Shown: in pieces, positions 8,361-16,693 of the stretch
How the letters are laid out: each line of letters opens with the position of its first letter
How positions within the stretch are numbered: position 1 is the stretch's first letter
Assembly: GCF_900177685.1 (NCBI RefSeq)
Contig: NZ_FXAY01000002.1
Span: 186,001 to 250,000 of the forward strand
Source of the DNA: Agreia pratensis
GTDB taxonomy: Bacteria > Actinomycetota > Actinomycetes > Actinomycetales > Microbacteriaceae
DNA length: 64,000 nucleotides
Direction of reading: 5' to 3'
The notes under the pieces: generated by a model
The model's input: the letters and a program-made list of their open reading frames with translations, nothing else
What the model was told of the DNA's origin: nothing
Database searches by the model: none
Program-made: the position numbers and the translations under genes

Positions 8361-9230
8361 GTGGGTGACCTTCGCTGAGGAGGCCGCAGCCGCAGCCGGT
8401 TCGGTCGGGCCAGGCTTGAACTCGACGCCGTTGTTCAGCACGAACACGAGCACGAGGCCCACCGCGATCAGGCAGAACAGAGCCGCCGTGGGTTTGCGAA
8501 ACCGCAGGAATTCGTTGACGATGCGTACTTTTCCCTTGAACTGGTAGAACAACGGCGCGAAGATTCCGGATGCCGCGACGCCGATGAGCGTGTCGCTCAC
8601 CATCTCGATGGCATGGCTGCGCGTGGTGAACGTGAAGGTGAGCGCGTAGACGAACACGAGCACGGCTGTTCCGGCAGCCCACGATCCCATGCCGAGTGAA
8701 CGCATCGAGCTGACCGAACCGTCGGCGTAGGCCGTGACCCGGGTGGCGAAGAGGCGAGCGAGAAGAACGGTTCCCGCAACGCCGGCCGCAAAGCCGACCC
8801 AGTAGAGCGAGGTGGGGGCGCCGAGCCAGAAGAACAGAGTGGCCGCATCGCCGACGCCGGTCAGCGGAGCCAGCAACAGCGAACTGAAGACGAGCTGCAC
8901 GCTGATGAATCCGAGCCAGGTGACGAACAGCCGGGCGATCCCCGCGCCCCAGATGCGCGCCGCGAAGATGAGCGCGAGTCCGGTCACCAGGCTTGTGCTG
9001 GCGGCGACGGTCGACGCGAGAATCAGCGTGCGCGTCTCGGTGATGTCGAATTCGACGTAGCTCGGATAGAGGGTGGCCGCCGACTGCAGTGCCACCGCTG
9101 TCACGAATCGGGCGAGTTCGTGCAGGGTGATCGCTACGATGCCTGCGAGCACGAAGGCGACCGCGCCGTTGAACCAGAGGGTGCTCGAGGGTGTCGGCGC
9201 ATCGGTGCCGAACGCTCTCGATGCGCTCAC
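8349..9230 (-). CDS. Polytopic membrane protein of unknown function, coupled to a LON-domain protein
   Basis: A 293-residue protein with about eight predicted membrane helices and an Ala-rich C-terminal tail (PTEPAAAAASSAK). I do not recognise a family. It begins at GTG 9230, whose GTGA overlaps the LON-domain stop, so expression is probably coupled. Much longer readings of this frame to 9914 run antisense-like through the LON gene and lack hydrophobic character before SASRAFG. The context hints at membrane-associated quality control but proves nothing. Confidence 0.72.
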   Translation of the reverse strand: MSASRAFGTDAPTPSSTLWFNGAVAFVLAGIVAITLHELARFVTAVALQSAATLYPSYVEFDITETRTLILASTVAASTSLVTGLALIFAARIWGAGIARLFVTWLGFISVQLVFSSLLLAPLTGVGDAATLFFWLGAPTSLYWVGFAAGVAGTVLLARLFATRVTAYADGSVSSMRSLGMGSWAAGTAVLVFVYALTFTFTTRSHAIEMVSDTLIGVAASGIFAPLFYQFKGKVRIVNEFLRFRKPTAALFCLIAVGLVLVFVLNNGVEFKPGPTEPAAAAASSAKVTHSAR

Positions 9231-9898
9231 AGCCTCTCCTCGAAGTCGTCGCCCGGCAGGCCGTCTGATCCGTTCGGGCCGGGGCCGGCCGACCAGGCCG
9301 ATGCGAACGACTCCGCCGCATCCGTCGCCCGTTCGAGAACGGAGGTCAGGAGTTCCTCCATCGACACCGCCCCGAGAAACGAGAGCTGGTCGAGCTCGCC
9401 GACGGGTGCGATTCCGGCCAGCTGCCAGCAGGCCTCGAGCGGGTCGTCCGAGAGATCGACGACGGATGCCCAGCGCTGCTCGGTGAACTCGCTCGCCACC
9501 GCGAGGGCTCGGCGCACGGCCTGCTCGGTGTCTTCGCGCAGTGACCGCAGCGACTCGTCCCACTCGAGCGGTTCGAGAAAGCGGATCTCGGCGCGCGGAT
9601 ACGGATCGTCGTCGAGCCAGCCGGTCACCTCGAACCGCGAGCCGCCCTCGGCGTTCACCGCTACGAATCCCTCGCCGCCCGCCATCTCGCTGATCAGCGC
9701 CAGGGTGCCGAGCTGGAAGCGATGCTCGCCGCCGCCCACCTCCTGGCCGCGCTCGATGAGAACGACGCCGAACTGAGGTTGCTCGGCCTCGAGCATGTGG
9801 GCGAGCATCACGAGGTAGCGCTCCTCGAAGAGACGCAGCGACACCGGCATATAAGGAAAGAGCACCGTGCCGAGGGGAAACATGGGGATCTCGGGCAT
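9227..9898 (-). CDS. LON substrate-binding (N-terminal) domain protein, no protease domain
   Basis: This 223-residue protein is a stand-alone LON-SB (PUA-like) domain: IPMFPLGTVLFPYMPVSLRLFEERY opens it, followed by FGVVLIERGQEVGGG and a LALISEM segment. The AAA+ and Ser/Lys protease parts of Lon are absent. Stand-alone members are widespread in actinobacteria and functionally undefined; substrate recognition is the usual guess. It lies 83 bases downstream of the copper ATPase on the same strand and overlaps the following membrane-protein gene by 4 bases. Confidence 0.88.
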   Translation of the reverse strand: MPEIPMFPLGTVLFPYMPVSLRLFEERYLVMLAHMLEAEQPQFGVVLIERGQEVGGGEHRFQLGTLALISEMAGGEGFVAVNAEGGSRFEVTGWLDDDPYPRAEIRFLEPLEWDESLRSLREDTEQAVRRALAVASEFTEQRWASVVDLSDDPLEACWQLAGIAPVGELDQLSFLGAVSMEELLTSVLERATDAAESFASAWSAGPGPNGSDGLPGDDFEERL

Positions 9899-9961
9899 GG
9901 CTCAAGACAAGCACGGTGCGCCTGGGTTGCCAATGGGATTGCGTGCGTCGCGGACTTGGGC

Positions 9962-9993
9962 GCGTCAGCGCCCCGGATGCGTCAGCGCCCCGG
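9962..9993. repeat. 15-bp direct repeat at the 3' end of the copper ATPase gene
   Basis: GCGTCAGCGCCCCGG occurs at 9962-9976 and again at 9979-9993. Each copy carries the complement of a TGA stop, so the ATPase stop region appears locally duplicated with a period of 17 bases. Probably replication slippage. Confidence 0.65.
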
Positions 9994-12090
9994 GCGCAGG
10001 TCGATGCGGCGCAGCAGCTGCGCGTTGAGCGCCACCACGATCGTCGAGAGCGACATCAGCAGGGCGCCCACCTCCATCGGCAGAACGAAGCCGATCGGCG
10101 CGAGCACTCCGGCCGCGAGAGGCACCGACAGCAGGTTGTAGCCGGCCGCCCACCACAGGTTCTGTGTCATCTTGCGGTAGCCGGCCTTCGACAGCTCGAT
10201 CACCGAGAGCACCGAGCGCGGGTCGTCTCCGGCCAGGATGACGCCGGCCGCGGCGACAGCCACGTCGGTTCCCGCGCCGATCGCGATACCCACATCGGCC
10301 TCGGCGAGCGCGGGAGCATCGTTCACGCCGTCGCCGACCATGGCGACCTTGCGCCCCTCCTGCTGCAGCTCGCGCACGGTCAGCGACTTGTCTTCGGGGC
10401 GCACGCCCGCGTAGACGCGGTCGATTCCGAGCTCTGCGGCCACCGAGTGGGCGACGGCCTCGGCGTCTCCGGTGATCATCACGACCTGGATGCCTCGGGC
10501 GGTGAGCTCCGCCACGGCCTGCTTCGATTCGGGGCGCACCGCGTCGGCGAGAGCGAGCGCGCCGATCTGAACGCCGTCTGCGAGCACGTGCAACACGATC
10601 GCTCCGTCGCTCGACCAGCCGCGCGTCGCATCCAGCGCTGTGGCATTGGCGCGCTCGAGCAGCCGAGGACCGCCCACGCTGATGACCCGGCCGTCGACGG
10701 TGGCCTCGACGCCTACCGCGGTAGACGCGCGGAAGTTCGTGGCGCGAGGAACGACCAGACGACGCTCGTGTGCTGCAGCCACGATGGCCCGGGCGACCGG
10801 ATGCTCGGAGTCGGCTTCCGCAGACGCGGCGAGGGCCAGCAGCCGGTCGTCGTCGAGGGAGTCGGTCGAGTGCACGTGGGTCACGATCGGAGAACCCGTG
10901 GTCAGTGTTCCGGTCTTGTCGAAGAGCACGGTGTCGACGGTGCGCATGCTCTCGAGGGCGAGGCGGTCTTTCACGAGTACGCCGGCCTTGGCCGCGCGCT
11001 CTGTGGCTATCGACACGACGAGCGGAATCGCCAGCCCCAGCGCGTGCGGGCAGGCGATGACGAGCACGGTGATGGTGCGGATGATCGCGTCGTTCGGGCT
11101 GCCGACCAGCGACCAGACCACCGCGGTGATCACGGCCGCGCCGAGGGCGAACCAGAACAGCCAGGCCGCCGCGCGATCGGCGATGCGCTGGGCGCGGCTC
11201 GACGAGTTCTGGGCATCGGCGACCAGCTTCTGAATGCCGGCGAGTGCGGTGTCGTCGCCCGTCGCGGTGACCCGGATGCGCAGGGCCGAGTCGGTCGCGA
11301 CCGTTCCGGCGACGACCGCATCGTCGGTGCCGCGGGAGACAGGAACGGACTCACCGGTGATCATCGACTCGTCGACGTCGGCGGTGCCCTCGACGACCAC
11401 GCCGTCGGCGGGCAGGCGTGCCCCGGGGCGAACGATCACGATGTCGCCGCGCCGCAGCTCGGCCGGGCTGACGGTCTCGACGGAACCATCGGCATCCACC
11501 CGCTCTGCCTCGTCGGGCAGCAGCGCGGCCAGACTGTCGAGGGCGCTCGACGCCTGGGCGAGCGAGCGCATCTCGATCCAGTGCCCGAGCAGCATGATGA
11601 CGATGAGCAGGGCGAGCTCCCACCAGAAGTCGAGCTGGTGGTCGAGCAGACCGAGCGTCGCGCCCCAGCTCGAGACGAAGGCCACGCTGATCGCGAGCGC
11701 GATGAGCAGCATCATTCCCGGCTGGCGCGCCTTGATCTCGGCGAGGCCGCCGGTGAGGAAGGGAGCGCCGCCCCAGACGAACATGACGGTTCCGAGCACG
11801 GGCGAGATCGCGGTGAACAGTAGGGAGCCGGGCAGTTCGTAGCCGAGAAGATGCGCGAACATCGGCGAGAACGCGACCACGGGCAGGGCGAGCACGAGCA
11901 TGATCCAGAACAGGCGGCGGAAGTGTGCGGCGTGACCGCCGTGACCTCCGTGCGCCGAGTGGTCGTGGCCTTCGTGGCCTGCGTGATCGTGCGCCTCGTG
12001 GCCCGAGTGGTCGTGGCCGGCGTGCTCGACCTGCTCGTGGTCTGCGTGGCCGGAGTGGTCGTGCGTGCGGTGGTCATGCGTGTTGCTCAT
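9982..12090 (-). CDS. CopB-like copper-translocating P-type ATPase with His-rich N-terminus
   Basis: A 702-residue P1B-type ATPase. The first 60 or so residues are a His/Asp/Gly-rich metal-binding tail (repeated DHSGH and EGHDH) instead of CxxC domains. Then come membrane helices, the actuator motif TGES, the transmembrane CPH (CPHALGL, near 345), the phosphorylation site DKTGTLT (near 390) and GDGVNDAP (near 586). CPH with a His-rich N-terminus is typical of the P1B-3/CopB group, which exports copper. The ATG at 12090 follows a CsoR-like palindrome. Longer upstream readings cross that operator and are rejected. Confidence 0.93.
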   Translation of the reverse strand: MSNTHDHRTHDHSGHADHEQVEHAGHDHSGHEAHDHAGHEGHDHSAHGGHGGHAAHFRRLFWIMLVLALPVVAFSPMFAHLLGYELPGSLLFTAISPVLGTVMFVWGGAPFLTGGLAEIKARQPGMMLLIALAISVAFVSSWGATLGLLDHQLDFWWELALLIVIMLLGHWIEMRSLAQASSALDSLAALLPDEAERVDADGSVETVSPAELRRGDIVIVRPGARLPADGVVVEGTADVDESMITGESVPVSRGTDDAVVAGTVATDSALRIRVTATGDDTALAGIQKLVADAQNSSSRAQRIADRAAAWLFWFALGAAVITAVVWSLVGSPNDAIIRTITVLVIACPHALGLAIPLVVSIATERAAKAGVLVKDRLALESMRTVDTVLFDKTGTLTTGSPIVTHVHSTDSLDDDRLLALAASAEADSEHPVARAIVAAAHERRLVVPRATNFRASTAVGVEATVDGRVISVGGPRLLERANATALDATRGWSSDGAIVLHVLADGVQIGALALADAVRPESKQAVAELTARGIQVVMITGDAEAVAHSVAAELGIDRVYAGVRPEDKSLTVRELQQEGRKVAMVGDGVNDAPALAEADVGIAIGAGTDVAVAAAGVILAGDDPRSVLSVIELSKAGYRKMTQNLWWAAGYNLLSVPLAAGVLAPIGFVLPMEVGALLMSLSTIVVALNAQLLRRIDLRPGR

Positions 12091-12101
12091 ACCTCGACCA
12101 T

Positions 12102-12118
12102 ATACCCCTGGGGGGTAT
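12102..12118. promoter_or_regulatory. CsoR/RicR-like copper operator
   Basis: ATACCCC-TGG-GGGGTAT is a perfect 7-bp inverted repeat ending 11 bases upstream of the copper ATPase start codon. GC tracts flanked by AT ends are the recognition pattern of the CsoR family of copper-sensing repressors. No csoR gene is present in this window, so the regulator must be encoded elsewhere. Confidence 0.7.
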
Positions 12119-12220
12119 CTCTCAACCGAAGCCGGCTTGGCAAAGACGGCACGCTCGCATAGATGACGCCGTTTTTCAGTCCCCCGCGACGAATGTGACC
12201 CGAGGGCGGATACTGGGGGG

Positions 12221-12559
12221 ATGAGCGACAAAGATGACGACAATGCCGACATCTGGACGGACTTCACCCACTCGGTGAACCTCACCCCCACCTCGCTCGA
12301 GAAGTGGCTCTCGACAGACGAGTCGCGCAGCGTGGGGCAGAAGGCGGGAGGAGAGGCGATCGGCCACCGCAGCGGTCGTCACATCCTCTCGATCCTCGAG
12401 AAGAAGAAGTCCGAACTGACCGAGGCCGACTATGAGCACATGCGCACCGTGCTGGGCTATATCAAGAGACACTCGGCGCAGCGCCCGAGCGGTGATGTCA
12501 GCGACACGCCCTGGCGATACTCGCTGATGAACTGGGGTCACGACCCCCTCAAGAGGTAG
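12221..12559 (+). CDS. DUF3140 family protein
   Basis: A 112-residue protein matching DUF3140 from end to end: LTPTSLEKWLSTDESRSVGQK, GHRSGRHILSILEKKK and the C-terminal WRYSLMNWGHDPLK. The function is unknown; the family is small, soluble and common in actinobacteria. The ATG at 12221 lies six bases after GATACT, and the intervening GGGGGG could also serve as a ribosome-binding site. The upstream neighbour is the divergent copper ATPase. Confidence 0.85.
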   Translation: MSDKDDDNADIWTDFTHSVNLTPTSLEKWLSTDESRSVGQKAGGEAIGHRSGRHILSILEKKKSELTEADYEHMRTVLGYIKRHSAQRPSGDVSDTPWRYSLMNWGHDPLKR

Positions 12560-12612
12560 CGGTCTTCCGACCAGCAGGGTGCACCGGGTGACCGTATCGA
12601 AGTCCCCCGAAT

Positions 12613-12630
12613 CGTCATCTCGCTGAGAGC
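12613..12630. repeat. 18-bp direct repeat, left copy, flanking ridA
   Basis: CGTCATCTCGCTGAGAGC here is identical to 13119-13136. The right copy is the coding 3' end of the VOC gene, whereas this copy is non-coding. Together they bracket the ridA gene; see the finding on ridA insertion. Confidence 0.8.
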
Positions 12631-12634
12631 TGCT

Positions 12635-12659
12635 CCCGCTCTAGGATGTCTGGAGCGGG
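12635..12659. terminator. Hairpin between the DUF3140 gene and ridA
   Basis: CCCGCTC and GAGCGGG form a perfect 7-bp stem with an 11-base loop. It may terminate the DUF3140 transcript or belong to the putative ridA insert. There is no T-tract. Confidence 0.4.
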
Positions 12660-12690
12660 CTCGTCGATACTGAGACCAGAGGAGTGACCT

Positions 12691-13110
12691 GTGGAACGTA
12701 ACGTGATTTTCACCCCGGATGCGCCATGGTCACCTGGAGGTTCCAGTCAAGCGATCACGTACAACGGGTTGCTATACGTCTCTGACCAACTTCCGATCGA
12801 CCCCGCTACCGGGCAGATGCTGCCTCGACCGCTGAACCCGTCGTTTGGCGGTGGTGATCAAGCGGTCGACGCTCAGATGAGACAGTGTTTGAAGAACCTG
12901 AACGCGATTTGTCAGGCGGCAGGCACCGACTTGTCGAACGCGATCAAGCTCACCATCTACACGCCGATGCTGATCCAGTTCGCACCCGTTATTGATCGTG
13001 TTTTCCGTGAATTCTTCACGGAGTTTCCCCCTGCACGCTCGATGATCGGCGTAAATGTGCTGCAGGGTAATGCCCTGGTGCAGATCGACGCCATCGTGCC
13101 GCTCATCTGA
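12691..13110 (+). CDS. RidA/YjgF/UK114-family reactive-intermediate deaminase
   Basis: A 139-residue RidA-fold protein: PWSPGGSSQAITYNGLLYVSDQLPIDPATG (split over residues 10-40), LKNLNAICQAAGTDLSNAIKLTIY and FPPARSMIGVNVLQGNALVQIDAI. The Arg of the PARS motif, which in RidA contacts the enamine/imine substrate, is kept, while the usual Glu in the final ExExxA motif is Asp. The expected role is hydrolysis of enamines from PLP enzymes. GTG 12691 follows AGAGGAG. The base composition looks less GC-rich than its neighbours, and the gene lies between exact 18-bp repeats, suggesting acquisition. Confidence 0.87.
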   Translation: MERNVIFTPDAPWSPGGSSQAITYNGLLYVSDQLPIDPATGQMLPRPLNPSFGGGDQAVDAQMRQCLKNLNAICQAAGTDLSNAIKLTIYTPMLIQFAPVIDRVFREFFTEFPPARSMIGVNVLQGNALVQIDAIVPLI

Positions 13111-13118
13111 GATCGGGG

Positions 13119-13136
13119 CGTCATCTCGCTGAGAGC
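13119..13136. repeat. 18-bp direct repeat, right copy, flanking ridA
   Basis: Identical to 12613-12630. From 13121 on it forms the 3' end of the VOC gene (encoding ..LSAR-stop on the minus strand). The bases outside both copies differ, so identity is confined to exactly 18 bp. Confidence 0.8.
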
Positions 13137-13468
13137 ACGCAGAACTCGTTGCCCTCCGGATCTTCCACTACCACCCAGGTCTGTTTTCCCTGCCCCACGT
13201 CGGCCCGGGTGGCGCCCATGGCGAGCAGGCGCTCCACTTCTGCGTCTTGATCGTCGGGCACGAAGTCGAGGTGTAGCCGGTTCTTCACGGTCTTGCCCTC
13301 GGGAACGTTCAGGAATAGCAGTGTCGGGCCGGCGCCTGTCGGGTTCTTCAGCTCGATGCCCTCCTCGTCTTCGTCGACGATCTGCCAGCTGAGGGCATCC
13401 GCCCACCAGTGACCCTGTGCCACAAAATCCTCGCAGTCGACGACCAGTTCTTCCCACGTGAGTGTCAT
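13121..13468 (-). CDS. VOC (glyoxalase/bleomycin-resistance fold) family protein
   Basis: A 115-residue single-unit vicinal oxygen chelate protein: LVVDCEDFVAQGHWWADAL, ELKNPTGAGPTLLFLNVPEGKTVKNRLHLDF (split) and VVVEDPEGNEFCVL. The LHLDF His and the final EFCVL Glu occupy the usual metal-ligand positions. No specific substrate can be given. The ATG at 13468 is chosen because the nine residues before it in the frame have no VOC character. Its 3' end carries one copy of an 18-bp repeat. Confidence 0.82.
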   Translation of the reverse strand: MTLTWEELVVDCEDFVAQGHWWADALSWQIVDEDEEGIELKNPTGAGPTLLFLNVPEGKTVKNRLHLDFVPDDQDAEVERLLAMGATRADVGQGKQTWVVVEDPEGNEFCVLSAR

Positions 13469-13527
13469 GCCTGAAACGCTACGCCGGGGCTGCACCCCTT
13501 CGAAAGCCCCTGAGTATGCTTCGAGCT

Positions 13528-14379
13528 ATGACTGAGTTCGTGAAATCGGCAGACGGCACGCGCATCGCCTACGACCGGCTCGGCAGCGGCGCGCTCGCCA
13601 TCATTCTGGTCGGCAGTGCCATGAACTACCGTGCGTTCGACCCCACGACGGTGCAGATCGCCACACTGCTCGCCGATCAGGGATTCTCCGTCGTCAACTA
13701 CGACAGGCGCGGTCGCGGCGAGAGCGGCGATGCGGCCGACTATGCGGTCGAGCGAGAGGTCGACGATATCGCCGCCCTGCTCGATGTGCTGGGCGGATCT
13801 GCCGCGCTCTACGGCAACTCCTCTGGCGGGGCGCTCGCGCTCTGGGCCGCGGCCACGCCCGGGGTGGGCGAGCGCATCACGAAGCTCGCCCTGTTCGAGG
13901 TGCCGCTGTCGCTCGAGGGTGAGGGCGACGGGGGTGCCGACCTGCGAGCGATGAACGAGCTTGTCGCCGCCGGTGACCAGGCTGCCGTCGTCGAGTACTT
14001 CATGAAGGACATGCCTCCGCAGTGGCTCGAGGGGGCCAAGAGCTCGCCCGCGTGGCCCGACATGCTCGCGATCTCACACACGCTCGCCTACGACGAAGCC
14101 CTGCTCGAACGGGCGCAACATGCGCCGTGGGCCGAGCAGTGGGCATCCGTCACCCAGCCGGTGATCGCCATGGTGGGCGAGCCGACGGTTCCCATCTTCC
14201 CGCCCGCCGCATCCGCATTGGAGGTCGCTCTGCCGAATGCTCGCGCGCTCGTCATCGACGCGGAGTATCACAGCGTGCGCCCCGAGGTCATGGCGGCGCT
14301 TCTCGGCGGCTTCCTCACGGGGCACGACGAGCTCGCGACGTTCGCCGAGTACCCCGACGAGCCGAGGCAGCAGGTGTAG
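13528..14379 (+). CDS. Alpha/beta-hydrolase fold protein
   Basis: A 283-residue hydrolase with an N-terminal ADGTRIAYDRLGSG, the YDRRGRGESGD strand-loop and the nucleophile elbow YGNSSGG (Ser98). The C-terminal VIDAEYHSVRPEV offers a His for the catalytic triad. The substrate is unknown. The ATG at 13528 has no Shine-Dalgarno but lies seven bases after TATGCT, consistent with leaderless transcription. It is followed by a REP-type repeat. Confidence 0.85.
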   Translation: MTEFVKSADGTRIAYDRLGSGALAIILVGSAMNYRAFDPTTVQIATLLADQGFSVVNYDRRGRGESGDAADYAVEREVDDIAALLDVLGGSAALYGNSSGGALALWAAATPGVGERITKLALFEVPLSLEGEGDGGADLRAMNELVAAGDQAAVVEYFMKDMPPQWLEGAKSSPAWPDMLAISHTLAYDEALLERAQHAPWAEQWASVTQPVIAMVGEPTVPIFPPAASALEVALPNARALVIDAEYHSVRPEVMAALLGGFLTGHDELATFAEYPDEPRQQV

Positions 14380-14392
14380 CGAGGCCGCTTCT

Positions 14393-14487
14393 CTGCGCTG
14401 GTCGAGTAGGTCGCTCAGCGACCGTATCGAGACCCGGATGCCGTGATCACCGGCTCCGTCGTCGCGCGGCTACTCGATCGGCGCAGA
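14393..14487. repeat. REP-type palindromic repeat pair (copy A)
   Basis: A forward unit 'GCTGGTCGAGTAGGTCGCTCAGCGACCGTATCGAGACC' (split here for reading) faces an inverted unit ending GCGCGGCTACTCGATCGGCGC. It fills the gap between convergent genes and belongs to the same family as the copies at about 27.0, 28.0, 52.4 and 56.9 kb. Confidence 0.8.
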
Positions 14488-14498
14488 CGGGTCTCTGC

Positions 14499-15011
14499 TC
14501 ACGGCGCGATGGTCAATCCGCTGAAGTGGTGGTCGAAGACCAGGCTCGTCCGGGTCGATGCCACGGCCGGATGCGCCGACAGGTTGTCGAGTACGAAGTC
14601 GCGCACGGCGGCGCTGTCGCGCACGGCGACATGGATGATGAAGTCCTCCGCCCCGCCCAGGAAGTACAGCTGCACCACCTCGGGAAACTGCCTGATCTCC
14701 TCGCCGAGTTCCATCATGAGGTTGCGGGCGCCGGCCCTGATGGTGACGCTGATCAGTGCCTGCAGGCTCAGGCCCACTGAGGAGGGATCGACGTTCGCGG
14801 TGAAGCCGGTGATCACGCCGCGCGCGACGAGCGACTTCACCCGTGCGACGCAGGTCGACGCGGCGATGCCCACGAGTTCGGCCAGCCGATTGTTGGGCAT
14901 GCGGGCGTTCGCCCTCAGGATGCGCAGGATCTCGCGATCGATATCGTCGAGTTCGGCGGGCGGCAAGGCGGCGCGACGATCATTCGATGGGGAGTTCTGT
15001 GAATCGGTCAC
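14499..15011 (-). CDS. Lrp/AsnC-family transcriptional regulator (AldR-like)
   Basis: A 170-residue regulator with an N-terminal winged helix (DDIDREILRILRANARMPNNRLAELVG...) and a C-terminal RAM/ligand-binding domain with FPEVVQLYFLGGAEDFIIHV. It is divergent from alanine dehydrogenase, the same arrangement as AldR-ald in mycobacteria, where AldR senses amino acids and controls ald. It probably binds in the shared intergenic region and also controls itself. The start is GTG 15011; a start a few codons downstream cannot be excluded. Confidence 0.88.
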   Translation of the reverse strand: MTDSQNSPSNDRRAALPPAELDDIDREILRILRANARMPNNRLAELVGIAASTCVARVKSLVARGVITGFTANVDPSSVGLSLQALISVTIRAGARNLMMELGEEIRQFPEVVQLYFLGGAEDFIIHVAVRDSAAVRDFVLDNLSAHPAVASTRTSLVFDHHFSGLTIAP

Positions 15012-15080
15012 GAGTGAACTATTTCATAAATTACAGTGCCGATTCCGCTGATTCTGCGGTTCTTTGTTACTCATGACGAA

Positions 15081-15103
15081 TTTTGGCAAGTATTGGGCCA
15101 GAA
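15081..15103. promoter_or_regulatory. Candidate Lrp/AldR site in the ald promoter region
   Basis: TTTTGGC and GCCAGAA form an imperfect inverted repeat (one mismatch, 9-base spacer) inside the AT-rich divergent region between the Lrp-type regulator and ald. Lrp-family sites are degenerate, so this is only a candidate. Confidence 0.3.
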
Positions 15104-15160
15104 CTTTCGGCACATCCTGCGCACCCGCTGCAGTAGACGCCGCCGACGAACGGAGTAGCC

Positions 15161-16276
15161 ATGCACATCGGAGTGCCCACAGAGGTCAAGAACAACGAGA
15201 ACAGGGTGGCCGCGACGCCGGCCGGGGTGTTCGAGCTGGTTCGACGCGGCCACGCAGTCGTGGTGCAGCGCGGCGCCGGACTCGGCTCGCGCATCAGCGA
15301 CGAGCAGTACATCGAGGCCGGGGCGACGATCGCGGACACGGCCGACGAGGTCTGGGCGGGCGCAGACCTGGTGCTCAAGGTGAAGGAGCCGGTGGCGGAG
15401 GAGTTCCCGCGGATGCGTGCCGGCCAGACTCTCTTCACCTATCTGCATCTGGCCGCATCCAGAGCCTGTGCCGACGCCCTGATCGCCGCCGGAACCACCG
15501 GCATCGCCTACGAGACCGTGCAGCTCACCGATCGATCGCTGCCTCTGTTGCAGCCCATGAGCGAGGTCGCCGGGCGGCTGTCTACGCAGGTCGGGGCCTA
15601 TCACCTGATGAGTGCGGCCGGCGGGCGCGGAATGCTGCTCGGCGGCGTTCCCGGAACTCCGAAGGCGAAGGTCGTGGTGATCGGCGGTGGAGTCGCGGGT
15701 GAGCACGCGGCGGCCAACGCTGTGGGCATGGGCGCGGATGTGACGATCATCGACCTCTCGATTCCGCGGCTGCGCGAGCTCGAGGTCCGCTTCGGGGGAG
15801 CCGTGCAGACGCGCAGCTCGTCGGCCTATGAGATCGCCGCACAGGTGAAGGAGGCCGACCTGGTCATCGGCTCGGTTCTCATCCCGGGTGCGCAGGCACC
15901 GAAGCTCGTTACCGACGCGATGGTCGCCACGATGAAGCCGGGCAGCGTTCTGGTCGACATCGCCATCGACCAGGGCGGATGCTTCGAAGGATCGCACGCG
16001 ACCACCCACGACGACCCGATCTTCGCGGTGCATGACACTGTCTACTACTGCGTGGCGAACATGCCCGGGGCCGTACCCGAGACATCCACCCGCGCGCTGA
16101 CCAACGCGACTCTGCCCTATGTCGTGGCGCTCGCCGACAAGGGGTGGGCTCGAGCGCTGGCCGACGACCCCGCGCTCGCGAAGGGTCTCAACACGCATGA
16201 CGGGCGCATCTACAACGCGGGCGTCGCCGCTGCCCTGGATGTCGTGGGTCACGACGTCGCGGAACTGCTGGTGTGA
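15161..16276 (+). CDS. ald: Alanine dehydrogenase
   Basis: The 371-residue enzyme begins [23 protein letters not shown], has LVLKVKEP with the substrate-binding Lys, TYLHLA with the catalytic His, and a Rossmann motif [21 protein letters not shown] (split). It interconverts L-alanine and pyruvate with NAD and fixes or releases ammonia. Length and motifs are standard. The ATG at 15161 follows CGGAG. It is divergent from its likely Lrp-type regulator. Confidence 0.96.
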   Translation: MHIGVPTEVKNNENRVAATPAGVFELVRRGHAVVVQRGAGLGSRISDEQYIEAGATIADTADEVWAGADLVLKVKEPVAEEFPRMRAGQTLFTYLHLAASRACADALIAAGTTGIAYETVQLTDRSLPLLQPMSEVAGRLSTQVGAYHLMSAAGGRGMLLGGVPGTPKAKVVVIGGGVAGEHAAANAVGMGADVTIIDLSIPRLRELEVRFGGAVQTRSSSAYEIAAQVKEADLVIGSVLIPGAQAPKLVTDAMVATMKPGSVLVDIAIDQGGCFEGSHATTHDDPIFAVHDTVYYCVANMPGAVPETSTRALTNATLPYVVALADKGWARALADDPALAKGLNTHDGRIYNAGVAAALDVVGHDVAELLV

Positions 16277-16291
16277 GCCGCGCGGGATAGC

Positions 16292-16684
16292 ATGGCCACG
16301 GTGGGAGCTCTGTGGCGTGTTCTGTTCGGGCTGGCACTGGTCGTGTTCTTCGGCGCGACGGCTCTCGCGGCTGTCGCCTTCGGGGTCACGCTCGACGGCA
16401 GGGAAAGCCCCGCGATTCAGTGCACGAAGTCAGCGCCCCGGCCTGAGGTCGGCGGCCCCTACCTCGAGTCGACGGTAGTGACCGGCGAACGAACGTGGCT
16501 TCCGCTGGGTGTCGACTGCACCTACGACTCGCCCGACGACGAGGTCGGCCCGCAGACGGTGACGAACAGCAACTGGGTGGCGACGGTCATGGCGGTGGCC
16601 TGTTCAGCGCTCGCCGTGTATGGAGTCGTGATGATCGTGGGTGCTGTCAGGTCGTCGTCCGGCGATGTCGGCAGCCCGCTATAG
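16292..16684 (+). CDS. Small two-helix membrane protein of unknown function
   Basis: A 130-residue protein with an N-terminal hydrophobic helix (about 5-31), an extracytoplasmic loop of some 70 residues holding two cysteines (QCTKS and DCTYD), and a second helix near 98-120. The cysteines could form a disulfide outside the cell. No family is recognised. The true start may be the in-frame GTG at 16301, which lies seven bases after TAGCAT and would be leaderless. It ends 9 bases before sbcD. Confidence 0.65.
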   Translation: MATVGALWRVLFGLALVVFFGATALAAVAFGVTLDGRESPAIQCTKSAPRPEVGGPYLESTVVTGERTWLPLGVDCTYDSPDDEVGPQTVTNSNWVATVMAVACSALAVYGVVMIVGAVRSSSGDVGSPL

Positions 16685-16693
16685 CGTTGACGC

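Noticed and set aside
9916-11823. 635-residue plus-strand frame across the copper ATPase
   Set aside because: Antisense shadow; the ATPase has every P-type motif in the opposite frame.
12585-12605. Further REP copy (GACCGTATCGAAGTC)
   Set aside because: Only a short core resembles the repeat and the arms are missing; could be a decayed remnant or chance.
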